Of a stretch of 64,000 nt of DNA, positions 25,589 through 33,828 are shown piece by piece. The stretch covers positions 186,001 through 250,000 of the forward strand of contig NZ_JNKF01000012.1 in assembly GCF_000702825.1 (NCBI RefSeq). The letters run 5' to 3'. The translations under genes were made by a program, and so were the position numbers. The notes beneath the pieces were generated by a model. That model saw only the letters and a list, made by a program, of their open reading frames with translations. It was not told the DNA's origin and did no database searches. Position 1 is the first letter of the stretch, and the number at the start of each line of letters is the position of its first letter. This DNA is from Prevotella sp. P6B1. GTDB lineage: Bacteria > Bacteroidota > Bacteroidia > Bacteroidales > Bacteroidaceae.

Positions 25589-26833
25589 TTATTCATCTCG
25601 CATGGCGTCAACGGGTTTGATGCTCATAGCTCTTGCGGCTGGGGCCAGTCCTGCCAGCACACCTAACGTGCTGACCACGAAGGCACAGAAGATAGCCGTC
25701 CAGAAGCCTACCTGGAAGTGGGTCTGTATAATTCCATCCTCAGTATTATACATCTCCAGCATCTGCAGAATCATCACAGCGAAGAGGATGCCACTCATAC
25801 CTGCCACTAACGTCAACACGATACTCTCTGAGATAATCTGCGAGAGAATCATCTTGGGAGTAGCACCGATGGCTCTGCGGATACCAATCTCTGTGGTACG
25901 CTCTTTCACCGTTACCATCATGATATTCGACACGCCGATGGCACCTGCCAACAGGGTTCCTAAGCCCACCAACCAGATCAGGACGTTCACGCCTTTAAAC
26001 AGGTTGTTGATCAACTGGAACATCAGCTCGGTATTGAATACAAACACACCTTGTTCATCAGTTGGATCGATATAGTGTGCTCTGGCAACAGTCGCACGGA
26101 TACGAGGCGTAATCTTATTCATCAGCACACCAGGACGGCCTGTGGCAGCAATGATATCAACGGCATTACCACGATTAAAGGCAGCCTGCATCAGGGTGAT
26201 GGGGATGGTGATGCGCTCTTCAGAGCGACCACCAATAGAGATACCACCTGAGCTATAGTCAACGCCAACCACCTCGTAATAGGTAGAGTCCACACGGATT
26301 TTCTTGCCACAAGGGTCGCCACCTTCCTTAAACAGGTCTTTGTATATCTTCTTACCAATCACGCACACCTTGCGCTGTTCCTGAATATCCATCTCGTTGA
26401 TGAAACGACCATAATATATCTTTGGTGTGATAATATTCACCATCTCAGGCACAGCACCCTGTATTCTGGGGGTAGTTTTCTGGTCTCCATAGTAGGCCGT
26501 CGATCCACGTCCCATCAGGATTGGCGCAACAGCATCCAGTTCTGGTACTTGCTGCTTCAGTCGGTCCACATCCTTATACTCCATATACCAATAGCGCCCC
26601 TTGCGGAAGCCCTTATAGGGTTTCGAGGTTGGATCGGCACCAATAATCACGGTATTCTGCGCAAAACCATCGAAATTGCTATACAGTTTCTCCTTCACGC
26701 CCTGTCCGGCTCCCATCAGTGCCACCAGCATAAACACGCCCCAGAACACACCGAATCCAGTGAGGAACGAGCGCGACTTATTGCGAGTCAGCGTATCGAT
26801 GATTTCTCTATATGAATCAATATCTATTCTCAT
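25589..26833 (-). CDS. MacB/FtsX-type ABC transporter permease (second of pair)
   Basis: 414 residues; the ATG at 26833 is preferred over a TTG two codons upstream. An N-terminal membrane helix (FLTGFGVFWGVFMLVALMGAGQG) leads into a large periplasmic MacB-PCD domain (about 50-280). Three C-terminal membrane segments follow, the first with VGLGTLLAGAIGVSNIMMVTVKERTTEIGIRRAIGA, the family's hallmark, quoted here in part. It starts 2 bases after the stop of the other permease, and the two probably form a heterodimer driven by the ATPase encoded upstream. Confidence 0.9.
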   Translation of the reverse strand: MRIDIDSYREIIDTLTRNKSRSFLTGFGVFWGVFMLVALMGAGQGVKEKLYSNFDGFAQNTVIIGADPTSKPYKGFRKGRYWYMEYKDVDRLKQQVPELDAVAPILMGRGSTAYYGDQKTTPRIQGAVPEMVNIITPKIYYGRFINEMDIQEQRKVCVIGKKIYKDLFKEGGDPCGKKIRVDSTYYEVVGVDYSSGGISIGGRSEERITIPITLMQAAFNRGNAVDIIAATGRPGVLMNKITPRIRATVARAHYIDPTDEQGVFVFNTELMFQLINNLFKGVNVLIWLVGLGTLLAGAIGVSNIMMVTVKERTTEIGIRRAIGATPKMILSQIISESIVLTLVAGMSGILFAVMILQMLEMYNTEDGIIQTHFQVGFWTAIFCAFVVSTLGVLAGLAPAARAMSIKPVDAMRDE

Positions 26834-26835
26834 AA

Positions 26836-28092
26836 TCAATCAACTCTTAATGCCTCGATGGGGCGGATTCTACTTGCTTTATAGGCAGGGATGAGTCCTG
26901 CGATAGTACCAGCTATCACCATCACCAGCGTGGCCTCGATACATACATCCAGTCCTACTGTAGGATCAACAAACAGGGTTATCTTCTCCATACCCAGGTC
27001 AGTCACCTCGTGGCCCAGCGTGGCATCCATATACTCGTTGGCAAAAACGCCGAACAGCATACCTACATAGCCAAAGATGGTAGTGATAATCACACTCTCT
27101 GTGATGATAAGTCGCAGTATGCTCCATGGCTTGGCACCAATGGCCTTACGGATACCGAACTCATGGGTACGCTCCTTCACGGTGATGAGCATGATGTTTG
27201 ATACGCCTACGATACCAGAGAGTAAGGTAAAGAGTCCTATCACCCAAAGGAAGGTATGGATGATGGCGATACCATTGTTCATCTGCATGCCCTGCGTATA
27301 GTTATTCCATATCCAGATGGCGCGCTTGTCGTCAGGATGAGCCTGGTGAGCACCATTCAGACGCCTGCGATAGTCCTTCTCAAAGTCATCGTTGGCCTTC
27401 TCTGTGTTCAACCCGTGGAAGGTAAACTCTACTCTACCTATGCTGGGTGTATTGGCACCATAGATACTCTTGATGGCCGAGTACGATGAATAGGCATTAC
27501 CCCACCCTTCGTCGCGACTCTTATAGATGCCCACCACTTTGAATGAGAAGTTGTCCACCTTGACAAACTTACCCAACAGTGTCTTGTAGTCCTTAGGCTC
27601 CAGTTCCTTGGCCTGACTGTCGGCAAGCACCAGCACCTTGCGGCGCTCTTTCTGATCGATATCGTTGATGAATCGTCCACAGATGATATGCGTTTTCACA
27701 ATCTGGGTATGAACAGGGTAAACGCCTGCTATCTGGATACTCTTATAGTTATCGCCATTGGTAACCATGGCGGTGGTATAGTAACAGGCACCCACTTCAT
27801 CTACGTTCTCCGAAAACTCTGTTTCCGTAGCTTCCATATCGTGCTTGTTCAGTTGGATATAGCGGCCTTCCTTCATACCTTTGTAAGGCATCGAAGTCAC
27901 ACCTTCGCTCACCTCTATCGAGTTAGTCAGGTAGTCTTCGCTCATCTTCATCGTGGCATTGATGAGTCCGTTTCCAGCTCCAAGCAGCACGATAATCATA
28001 AAGATGCCCCACGCCACAGCAAATCCTGTGAGCGTAGTACGAAGTTTATTCCTTCGTGCCGTCTGCCATATTTCAGTTATTATATCGTGCAT
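26836..28092 (-). CDS. MacB/FtsX-type ABC transporter permease (first of pair)
   Basis: 418 residues. The layout is the same as its neighbour: N-terminal helix (LTGFAVAWGIFMIIVLLGAGNG), periplasmic domain, and three C-terminal helices with VSNIMLITVKERTHEFGIRKA. This family exports peptides, lipoproteins or drugs by pumping periplasmic substrates through a TolC duct. It is separated from the ATPase gene by 94 bases that hold an inverted-repeat element (28104-28181), an unusual interruption in an otherwise tight operon. Confidence 0.9.
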   Translation of the reverse strand: MHDIITEIWQTARRNKLRTTLTGFAVAWGIFMIIVLLGAGNGLINATMKMSEDYLTNSIEVSEGVTSMPYKGMKEGRYIQLNKHDMEATETEFSENVDEVGACYYTTAMVTNGDNYKSIQIAGVYPVHTQIVKTHIICGRFINDIDQKERRKVLVLADSQAKELEPKDYKTLLGKFVKVDNFSFKVVGIYKSRDEGWGNAYSSYSAIKSIYGANTPSIGRVEFTFHGLNTEKANDDFEKDYRRRLNGAHQAHPDDKRAIWIWNNYTQGMQMNNGIAIIHTFLWVIGLFTLLSGIVGVSNIMLITVKERTHEFGIRKAIGAKPWSILRLIITESVIITTIFGYVGMLFGVFANEYMDATLGHEVTDLGMEKITLFVDPTVGLDVCIEATLVMVIAGTIAGLIPAYKASRIRPIEALRVD

Positions 28093-28103
28093 AGTCTTTA
28101 TTC

Positions 28104-28181
28104 TTTTGCAACGGACTACAGGACATAAGGACTTTTTTCTTAGGATTAATCAGTCCTGTTAGTCCTGTTGTCCGTTGCTAA
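28104..28181. mobile_element. Small inverted-repeat element, apparent ORF-less relative of the GxxExxY cassette
   Basis: The left end matches the left end of the cassette at 41403 over 33 bases with two differences (GCAACGGACTACAGGAC then AAGGACTTTTTT). The right end carries the inverted GTCCGTTGC tip with AGTCCTG iterons. The central bases CTTAGGATTAATC resemble the end of the cassette gene around its stop codon. It looks like an internally deleted copy. It sits between the ATPase and permease genes. Confidence 0.7.
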
Positions 28182-28186
28182 TATTA

Positions 28187-28906
28187 CTACTTCATTAGTC
28201 CTCCGCTGCCGAATGGCGATGCATTATGATCGAGGTTCTCTTCGATATTGCCGATGATGCCATCCTTGATATGTACGATCTTGTTCGTCTCGTTAGCCAC
28301 ACCGCTCTCGTGAGTTACCACCACAATGGTCATGCCATCCTCCTGGTTCAGCTTCTTCAGCAGCTGCATCACCTCCACAGATGTCTTCGAGTCGAGGGCG
28401 CCCGTAGGCTCGTCGGCCAGGATAATCTGTGGACGGGTGATGAGTGCTCTGGCTATAGCCACGCGTTGCTTCTGTCCTCCCGACAGCTCATTGGGGTAGT
28501 GCTCAGCCCAGTCGGCCAAGCCTAACTTATCCAGATATTCCATCGCCATCTGGTGACGCTTCTTTCTGGATACCCCCTGATAGAATAATGGCAACTCAAC
28601 GTTTTCCACGGCGGTCTTGAAAGAGATGAGATTAAACGATTGGAAGATAAAACCAATCATCTTGTTGCGATACTCAGCAGCCTTCCGCTCTGAGAGATCC
28701 CAAATGGGTACGCCTGCCAGCTCGTAGGTACCCGAATCGTAGTTATCCAGGATACCCAGGATGTTTAGCAGTGTAGACTTACCGGAGCCCGAGGCGCCCA
28801 TGATGCTGACGAACTCACCTTTCTCGATGTCGAGCGAGATACCCTTCAGCACATGGAGCGGCTGAGCACCTTGATAGGTCTTGTTGATGTCTTTTAAGTG
28901 TATCAT
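28187..28906 (-). CDS. ABC transporter ATPase, MacB/LolD type
   Basis: 239 residues. Walker A GASGSGKST (about 37-45), Q-loop FIFQSFNLIS, signature LSGGQKQRVAIARAL, Walker B IILADEPTGALD and the H-loop VVTHE are all intact. The sequence GVAIW/ELAG and LDSKTS features belong to the MacB/LolD/FtsE group. It should drive the two FtsX-type permeases encoded just downstream. It follows the GntR gene by 42 bases in the same direction. Confidence 0.93.
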   Translation of the reverse strand: MIHLKDINKTYQGAQPLHVLKGISLDIEKGEFVSIMGASGSGKSTLLNILGILDNYDSGTYELAGVPIWDLSERKAAEYRNKMIGFIFQSFNLISFKTAVENVELPLFYQGVSRKKRHQMAMEYLDKLGLADWAEHYPNELSGGQKQRVAIARALITRPQIILADEPTGALDSKTSVEVMQLLKKLNQEDGMTIVVVTHESGVANETNKIVHIKDGIIGNIEENLDHNASPFGSGGLMK

Positions 28907-28948
28907 ACAATATGTTATTACCTTTATTAATCATCTTTTTGACGTAGC

Positions 28949-29311
28949 TTACTCACCAAAAGTTGCAGCATACGCATTTTTAACATCCTCTAACGTAATG
29001 CCTAACAGCTGCATCTGACGGAACAGTTCTGGCAGTCGCTCTTTCATAAACTCCTGTTTGCGTGCTTTCAGAATCTGATTCTTGGCACCTGGCGTTACAA
29101 AGTAACCCAGTCCACGCTTGTTGTAGATGATTTCCTCGCGAGCCAATTGTTCGTAAGCTTTTACAGCGGTATTAGTGTTTACTTCGAGCAACACGGCATA
29201 CTCACGTACGCTGGGGATGCGATCATCGTCTTTATATACACCCGAGAGGATTTCCTCGCACAGCCTGTCGGCCATCTGGATGTAAATCGGTTTATCATTT
29301 GTAAAAGTCAT
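28949..29311 (-). CDS. GntR-family (YtrA-type) transcriptional repressor
   Basis: 120 residues. The winged-helix DNA-binding domain (about 8-76) is typical: PIYIQMADRLCEEILSG, DRIPSVREYAVLLEVNTNTAVKAYEQL and GLGYFV. The C-terminal part is a short helical tail, as in YtrA-type regulators that control ABC exporter operons. The start codon overlaps the end of the upstream membrane-protein gene by 17 bases. A good palindromic operator lies at the operon promoter (31832-31855), so it probably represses its own nine-gene operon. Confidence 0.92.
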   Translation of the reverse strand: MTFTNDKPIYIQMADRLCEEILSGVYKDDDRIPSVREYAVLLEVNTNTAVKAYEQLAREEIIYNKRGLGYFVTPGAKNQILKARKQEFMKERLPELFRQMQLLGITLEDVKNAYAATFGE

Positions 29312-30134
29312 AATTCATCCACTTATTAGTAATTAATTCAAATCTCTTGAAGATACGGAACGATGCCCAGTAATTCACCACAGAGAATACAGCGAAGAAT
29401 GCTGTAAGTATATAGGCGATGGTGCCTACCTTTTCAACCATGCCAACACCTTCTACGTAATAGGTACAGAACATATTGATTTCGTGATTCTTCGAAAACC
29501 AAACCAACATGGTAAAACCTGCTACCAGCACCAAACTGCTGATGACGAACGCATACTTGCGGAACAGTGTGCCACCAAGGGTATAGAAAGAGTGCAGCCA
29601 CACCAGTCCACTAACCAAAAATGCCAGAGATATCAGGCGATAACCCAATGAATGATATGAACTTATACCATCAAATGTCATCATCTTAAACAATTCCGGG
29701 AAAATAAACGAATTCCACGAATCGCCATAGAACAGGCCACGGAACACCACACGCAACGTATCACCAACGATAAACGACAGGTACATCGTCAGGATTCCAC
29801 ATACAGTAGAGAATATGGTGGCTGCCAGAAACTTCTCTAAGTTGGTAGCAGGCAGCATCAGGAATGCCTGGCGATTTGGTTTCTTATCCAGCTCGACAAA
29901 CAGGTTACAAATACCTACCACTACACCTATAATGATGTAAACCACAAAGAATGCAGCCAGGCTACCAGTATGGGTTCCTACAGGTTCTGTAGAACGGAAT
30001 ATGCCCAATATCATCATCTCGCCCAGAAAAACACCCAGCATTAATCCCAAGGCCCACATCAAAGATGAGCGAAAGTTGACACTTATCACCCAGCGTAAGG
30101 CCTTTCCAAATCTATTAATATCGAAACTGTTCAT
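29295..30134 (-). CDS. ABC-2-type membrane protein (second of pair)
   Basis: 279 residues with about six membrane segments, among them SLMWALGLMLGVFLGEMMILG, FFVVYIIIGVVVGICNLFVEL and SLVLVAGFTMLVWF. The pattern NRQAFLMLPATNLEKFLAATI resembles the equivalent region of its neighbour (KQALLLLPASNFEKYLM), so the two arose by duplication. They are probably the membrane half of an exporter driven by the ATPase encoded at 30978-31793. The substrate is unknown. Confidence 0.8.
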   Translation of the reverse strand: MNSFDINRFGKALRWVISVNFRSSLMWALGLMLGVFLGEMMILGIFRSTEPVGTHTGSLAAFFVVYIIIGVVVGICNLFVELDKKPNRQAFLMLPATNLEKFLAATIFSTVCGILTMYLSFIVGDTLRVVFRGLFYGDSWNSFIFPELFKMMTFDGISSYHSLGYRLISLAFLVSGLVWLHSFYTLGGTLFRKYAFVISSLVLVAGFTMLVWFSKNHEINMFCTYYVEGVGMVEKVGTIAYILTAFFAVFSVVNYWASFRIFKRFELITNKWMNYDFYK

Positions 30135-30170
30135 AACTCCAATTTTTCAACTATTAAATTCTTCAATTCA

Positions 30171-30971
30171 TCACAGGTTCACAAATTTGCCAATGTTCTG
30201 AGTTCTGCAGAAGATCTTGTACGACAGCCAGTAGTTAACAATACCCCAAATACCGTAAACTGCATCAGAGATATGAAGCAGCGTCATAGCATCACCGTGA
30301 ATCATATCAAACTGTTTTTCGTAAGAAATAGGGAACAACCATGTTTGTATCATCGACAAGAAGATGAGCACCAAGATGGTAAGAATCCACGAGTACTTGT
30401 GCGAACGGAAGAAGGTGGCACCAAGGGCGAAACACGACTGCACCCAAAGAAATAAAATAATCAGGGCGTTAATAACCGTAACCTTCTTTGAGCCAATGGC
30501 TTCCCAATTAACTGTGAAAGGATTTAAGCGACCGAACAGAGCACCTGTTACAAACTGCGGATTATTACCTATCAGCCAGTTAATCACATACTGCACCAAG
30601 TCGGCACCAAAGTAAGCTACAAACGTAAGACCCAATACATATATCCAAGTGGTGTAGCGCATCAGGTACTTCTCGAAATTAGAGGCGGGCAACAGCAACA
30701 GGGCCTGTTTGTCGTATTTTCCCTTCATACTGTTGAACATCATCGATGGCCCTATGGCTATCTGAATGATAAACATCAGCACCACAACCACGCAACAAGG
30801 TCTATAACCCGTATCAGCGCCTCTCAACCAGTAAAAGCTCGTGGTGAAAAACAAGAATATCAATGTCAACACCACAAACATCTGGAGCAGTGTGCGCACG
30901 TAGTAGCTCTTGTCGTTAGTGAACGACCAACGAGCCACATTGGCAAACCTATGTATATTAAACTGTATCAT
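30171..30971 (-). CDS. ABC-2-type membrane protein (first of pair)
   Basis: 266 residues with about six membrane segments (LLQMFVVLTLIFLFFTTSFYW, CCVVVVLMFIIQIAIGPSMMF, YSWILTILVLIFLSMIQTW and others). It shares the LLLPASNFEKYL motif with the next gene. It lies 6 bases after the ABC ATPase gene. No enzymatic motif is seen; its role is inferred from context as the transmembrane part of an ABC exporter of the kind controlled by YtrA-type GntR regulators. Confidence 0.8.
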   Translation of the reverse strand: MIQFNIHRFANVARWSFTNDKSYYVRTLLQMFVVLTLIFLFFTTSFYWLRGADTGYRPCCVVVVLMFIIQIAIGPSMMFNSMKGKYDKQALLLLPASNFEKYLMRYTTWIYVLGLTFVAYFGADLVQYVINWLIGNNPQFVTGALFGRLNPFTVNWEAIGSKKVTVINALIILFLWVQSCFALGATFFRSHKYSWILTILVLIFLSMIQTWLFPISYEKQFDMIHGDAMTLLHISDAVYGIWGIVNYWLSYKIFCRTQNIGKFVNL

Positions 30972-30977
30972 AGCTTC

Positions 30978-31793
30978 TTAAATTTTACCTTCGTTTACAG
31001 CATTAAACAGCAACTCCAAATTAACCTGAGTTTCAGCACTATCCTCCTTGCGTGGTGCAATCACGGCATTACCCTGAAGCGAAGGCTCGGCATAAAGCAC
31101 ATCGTCCATCTCGGCAGGCGTACGATACTCAAAGGTGTACTTATCCTGAATATCAGCCACACTGGCATTGAGCAACAGCTTCTGTGGTGAGAGAATCAGG
31201 ATATGATCCAACAGCGACTCTACATCGTGCACCTGATGGGTAGAGATAATGAGCGTACGATCGCCAGTCATATACTGTGTTACCACCTTGCGGAACTGAC
31301 TCTTCGATGGGATATCCAGTCCGTTGGTAGGCTCGTCCATTAGCAGCACACGAGTGTTTGTAGCCAAGGCAAAGGCCATAAACACCTTTTTCTTCTGTCC
31401 CATTGAGAGGGCGTTCAGCTTCACATCGCTGGTCAACTCGAAATCCTTCAGACAGCCTTCCAGTACAGTAGTGCTGAACAAGGGATAGAAGGGGCGGTTG
31501 ATCTTCACATACTCATCGAGCGACATAGCGGGCAGGTCGAACTCCTCAGGAACAATAAAGATATCCTGCAGTGTTTCAGGGCGGCGCAACTTGGTCTCAA
31601 TACCATCAAAGCTAACAGTACCCTTCTTGGGGCGCAGCAGTCCAGCAATCAGGTAAAGCAGTGTACTCTTACCTGTACCGTTCTTACCCAACAAGCCATA
31701 AATATTGTCCTGCTTCAGTTCCAGACTGAAATCATCGAATACCAGGTTCTTCTGCCCTGCATACTTAAAACTGATGTTGTTTACCTCGATCAT
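30978..31793 (-). CDS. ABC transporter ATPase (ABC-2 exporter type)
   Basis: 271 residues. Walker A LLGKNGTGKST (about 33-43), a slightly degenerate signature LSMGQKKK, Walker B VLLMDEPTNGLD and the H-loop IISTHQ are present. The C-terminal 60 residues are outside the ATPase core. It is the first gene of the nine-gene operon and begins 39 bases downstream of the GntR-type palindrome. It should energise the two membrane proteins that follow. Confidence 0.92.
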   Translation of the reverse strand: MIEVNNISFKYAGQKNLVFDDFSLELKQDNIYGLLGKNGTGKSTLLYLIAGLLRPKKGTVSFDGIETKLRRPETLQDIFIVPEEFDLPAMSLDEYVKINRPFYPLFSTTVLEGCLKDFELTSDVKLNALSMGQKKKVFMAFALATNTRVLLMDEPTNGLDIPSKSQFRKVVTQYMTGDRTLIISTHQVHDVESLLDHILILSPQKLLLNASVADIQDKYTFEYRTPAEMDDVLYAEPSLQGNAVIAPRKEDSAETQVNLELLFNAVNEGKI

Positions 31794-31831
31794 AATTCTA
31801 TCTATTTTTAATGTTCAATGCTAAGTGTTAT

Positions 31832-31864
31832 AGTGTACCACTTTAATAGTACACTGCAAAAGTA
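31832..31864 (-). promoter_or_regulatory. Promoter and palindromic operator of the ABC/GntR operon
   Basis: The -7 box TACTTTTG is at 31864-31857 on the minus strand. Immediately downstream lies the inverted repeat AGTGTAC-10 bases-GTACACT (31832-31855), perfect in both 7-base arms. Position over the transcription start and the GT...AC form fit a YtrA-type GntR operator; the regulator is encoded as the fourth gene of the operon. Confidence 0.7.
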
Positions 31865-32003
31865 GAATAAAAAACAATACGCTCCAAGCTTTTATGCAAA
31901 AATCTCCATTTCGTTAACACTATTTAGCACCCCATCCCTCGCGCGTACATAAATAAAAAGCATAGCAATTGTTGTTCGCAAAAATGTAACTAGTTAGTTT
32001 TCA

Positions 32004-32152
32004 AGGTACAAATACTAAGCTTTGCAGGTACAAACAGTAAGGTAAACAGGTACAATGAGCCTACTACAATATCGTTTGCCTATACGCAAACGATTATTCG
32101 CCTATACCCAAACGATTGTGCGCCTATACGCAAACGATCGTTCGGGTATAGG
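32004..32152. repeat. Intergenic array with strict 22-bp period
   Basis: Two sub-arrays lie in the only large gene-free gap (31794-32263). AGGTACAA occurs at 32004, 32026 and 32048. CCTATAC followed by CAAACGAT occurs at 32079, 32101 and 32123, with an inverted GTATAGG at 32146-32152. Within each set the spacing is 22 bp. The unit at 32071-32094 is a dyad (ATCGTTTG, 8 bases, CAAACGAT). A 60-codon open frame over this stretch is not credible as a gene. Confidence 0.75.
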
Positions 32153-32263
32153 CGAATTGAAACTTTTTTCTCATCGTTCGATACCAAACTTGCTGAGTCT
32201 GCTCACGCCCGAGGAGAAGGTGGGACTAAGGACTTGAAAACCATCGATTTTGTAGTAAAGTAA

Positions 32264-33148
32264 TCAGCGGGTATCAGCACCCCACATCATTTTTTCGCGT
32301 AGGGTGTTGAAATAGCGATGATCAGAACGCTTAACAACCTTGATATCAAAGGGGGCGCGACGGAGCACAATCTTCGTGCCCTCTTTGCATTTCTCTGATC
32401 GACCGTCGATAGCCACCAGGAAGTTATGAGAGCGGCTCTCCACATCGAGTTCGATCACCGACGAATCAGCCAGCACAATGGGGCGCACATTCAGCGAGTG
32501 AGGCGCTACAGCCGTCATCGAGAACACCTTGGTGCCAGGCACGATGATAGGACCACCATTAGAGAGCGAATAAGCCGTTGAACCAGTTGGTGTAGAGATC
32601 ACCAGTCCATCAGCCTGATACGTGTTCAAATACTGTCCGTTGACATTGGCACGTATCGAAATCATCGATGCCGTATCACGTTTCAGGATGGCCACATCGT
32701 TCAGCGCATAGCTGCACTCGCCCAAAGGCGCACCATCAACCTCAACCTGTATCAACGCACGACTCTCTACCGCATAATCATCGTTATATAGCGCCCTCAG
32801 ACAGTGCTCAATATCATCGGGGCTGATATCGGCCAAGAATCCCAGTCGCCCCATATTCACACCCAAGATAGGAATATTCTTATTACCCACCCTGCAAGCC
32901 GCCTTCAGGAATGTACCATCACCTCCCATCGAAATCACAAAATCAGCATCAAAGTCATTATCCGAGAAAACCTTTGTGGCCTTCACATCCAGACGCTGAT
33001 GATCTTTCAAGAAGTAATAATACTCCATGTCCACATAGAGCTCTGCGCCATAGTTGGCTATCGTTGAGAGCACCTTCTGGATACTGGCCGACTTACGGGC
33101 CTGATAAATATTGCCCAACAGGGCGAACCTGAGTTTACGCTGTTTCAT
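32264..33148 (-). CDS. nadK: NAD kinase
   Basis: 294 residues from the ATG at 33148; an in-frame start 21 bases earlier is less likely. It phosphorylates NAD to NADP. Motifs: GGDGTFLKAA (75-84) with the catalytic Asp, GRLGFLADI, NDVAI, and the NAD-binding DGLVISTPTGSTAYSLSNGG, all at normal positions. Length is normal for the family. It is a single gene, divergent from the DJ-1/PfpI gene, with its -7 box TATCTTTG at 33174-33167. Confidence 0.96.
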   Translation of the reverse strand: MKQRKLRFALLGNIYQARKSASIQKVLSTIANYGAELYVDMEYYYFLKDHQRLDVKATKVFSDNDFDADFVISMGGDGTFLKAACRVGNKNIPILGVNMGRLGFLADISPDDIEHCLRALYNDDYAVESRALIQVEVDGAPLGECSYALNDVAILKRDTASMISIRANVNGQYLNTYQADGLVISTPTGSTAYSLSNGGPIIVPGTKVFSMTAVAPHSLNVRPIVLADSSVIELDVESRSHNFLVAIDGRSEKCKEGTKIVLRRAPFDIKVVKRSDHRYFNTLREKMMWGADTR

Positions 33149-33166
33149 TCTTGTATCTTTTGGGTG

Positions 33167-33174
33167 CAAAGATA
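33167..33174 (-). promoter_or_regulatory. -7 box of nadK
   Basis: TATCTTTG on the minus strand, 18 bases before the nadK ATG. Confidence 0.5.
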
Positions 33175-33179
33175 TAAAA

Positions 33180-33206
33180 ATTCGTGTAATTCGTGCGATT
33201 CGTACA
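33180..33206. repeat. Three 9-bp direct repeats between divergent promoters
   Basis: ATTCGTGTA, ATTCGTGCG and ATTCGTACA are head to tail between the -7 box of nadK and that of the DJ-1/PfpI gene (33218-33225). Confidence 0.6.
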
Positions 33207-33217
33207 AAAAAAAATTG

Positions 33218-33225
33218 TATCTTTG
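33218..33225 (+). promoter_or_regulatory. -7 box of the DJ-1/ispD/recG operon
   Basis: TATCTTTG 30 bases before the ATG at 33256. Confidence 0.5.
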
Positions 33226-33255
33226 CCGTCAGAATAACAAATTATCAAGAATATT

Positions 33256-33828
33256 ATGGCTAAAGTTTATGTTTTCCTGGCAGAAGGTTTCGAGGATGTA
33301 GAGGCCTTGATTCCTATAGATGTATTACGTCGTGGAGGCGTGGATGTGACTACGGTTAGCATCTCAGAATTTCCTTTGGTAACGTCGGCTCACGGCGTGA
33401 ATATCGAGGCCGACATCTTGTTCGAGCAGGGTATGTTTGGCGATGCTGATCTGCTCATGTTGCCAGGCGGTATGCCTGGTGCCAGCAATCTGTTTGAGCA
33501 CGCTGGCGTGCGCCAGGCTGTAACAGCCCAGTTTGCCGCAGGCAAGAAAGTGTCTGCCATCTGCGCCGCCCCAGGTGTGGTGCTTGCGCCATTAGGCATC
33601 CTTCAAGGCAAAAAAGCCACTTGCTATCCTGGATTCGAGAAAGCGCTTGCAGAAAATGGCGCTACCTATACTGCCGACTTGGTGACCGTTGATGGTAACG
33701 TGACCACGGCTGAGGGGCCTGCCGCTGCCTTCCCATACGCCTACGAGCTGCTGGCTCAGCTGGTCGACAAGCAGACCTCAGACCAGATAGCCGAAGGCAT
33801 GCGTTTCAAGCACTTAATGCAGAAATAA
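33256..33828 (+). CDS. DJ-1/PfpI family protein
   Basis: 190 residues. [28 protein letters not shown] shows the family N-terminus with the conserved Glu. The nucleophile-elbow Cys is in [10 protein letters not shown] (about 97-106), and [21 protein letters not shown] near the C-terminus is also conserved. Members include the chaperone/deglycase YajL/DJ-1 group. Its stop overlaps the ispD start by one base (TAATG), so the two are translated together. The exact activity is not clear. Confidence 0.9.
   Translation: MAKVYVFLAEGFEDVEALIPIDVLRRGGVDVTTVSISEFPLVTSAHGVNIEADILFEQGMFGDADLLMLPGGMPGASNLFEHAGVRQAVTAQFAAGKKVSAICAAPGVVLAPLGILQGKKATCYPGFEKALAENGATYTADLVTVDGNVTTAEGPAAAFPYAYELLAQLVDKQTSDQIAEGMRFKHLMQK

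Noticed and set aside
25555..25611. Longer start of the membrane-fusion protein
   Set aside because: It would overlap the upstream permease gene, and the membrane helix begins directly after the ATG at 25554.
32004..32152. CRISPR array
   Set aside because: Units of 22 bp are directly adjacent without unique spacers, and no cas genes are in the window.
32055..32237. 60-residue open frame over the 22-bp array
   Set aside because: The frame follows repeats with no promoter or ribosome-binding site of its own and has repetitive low-complexity translation; the repeats explain it.
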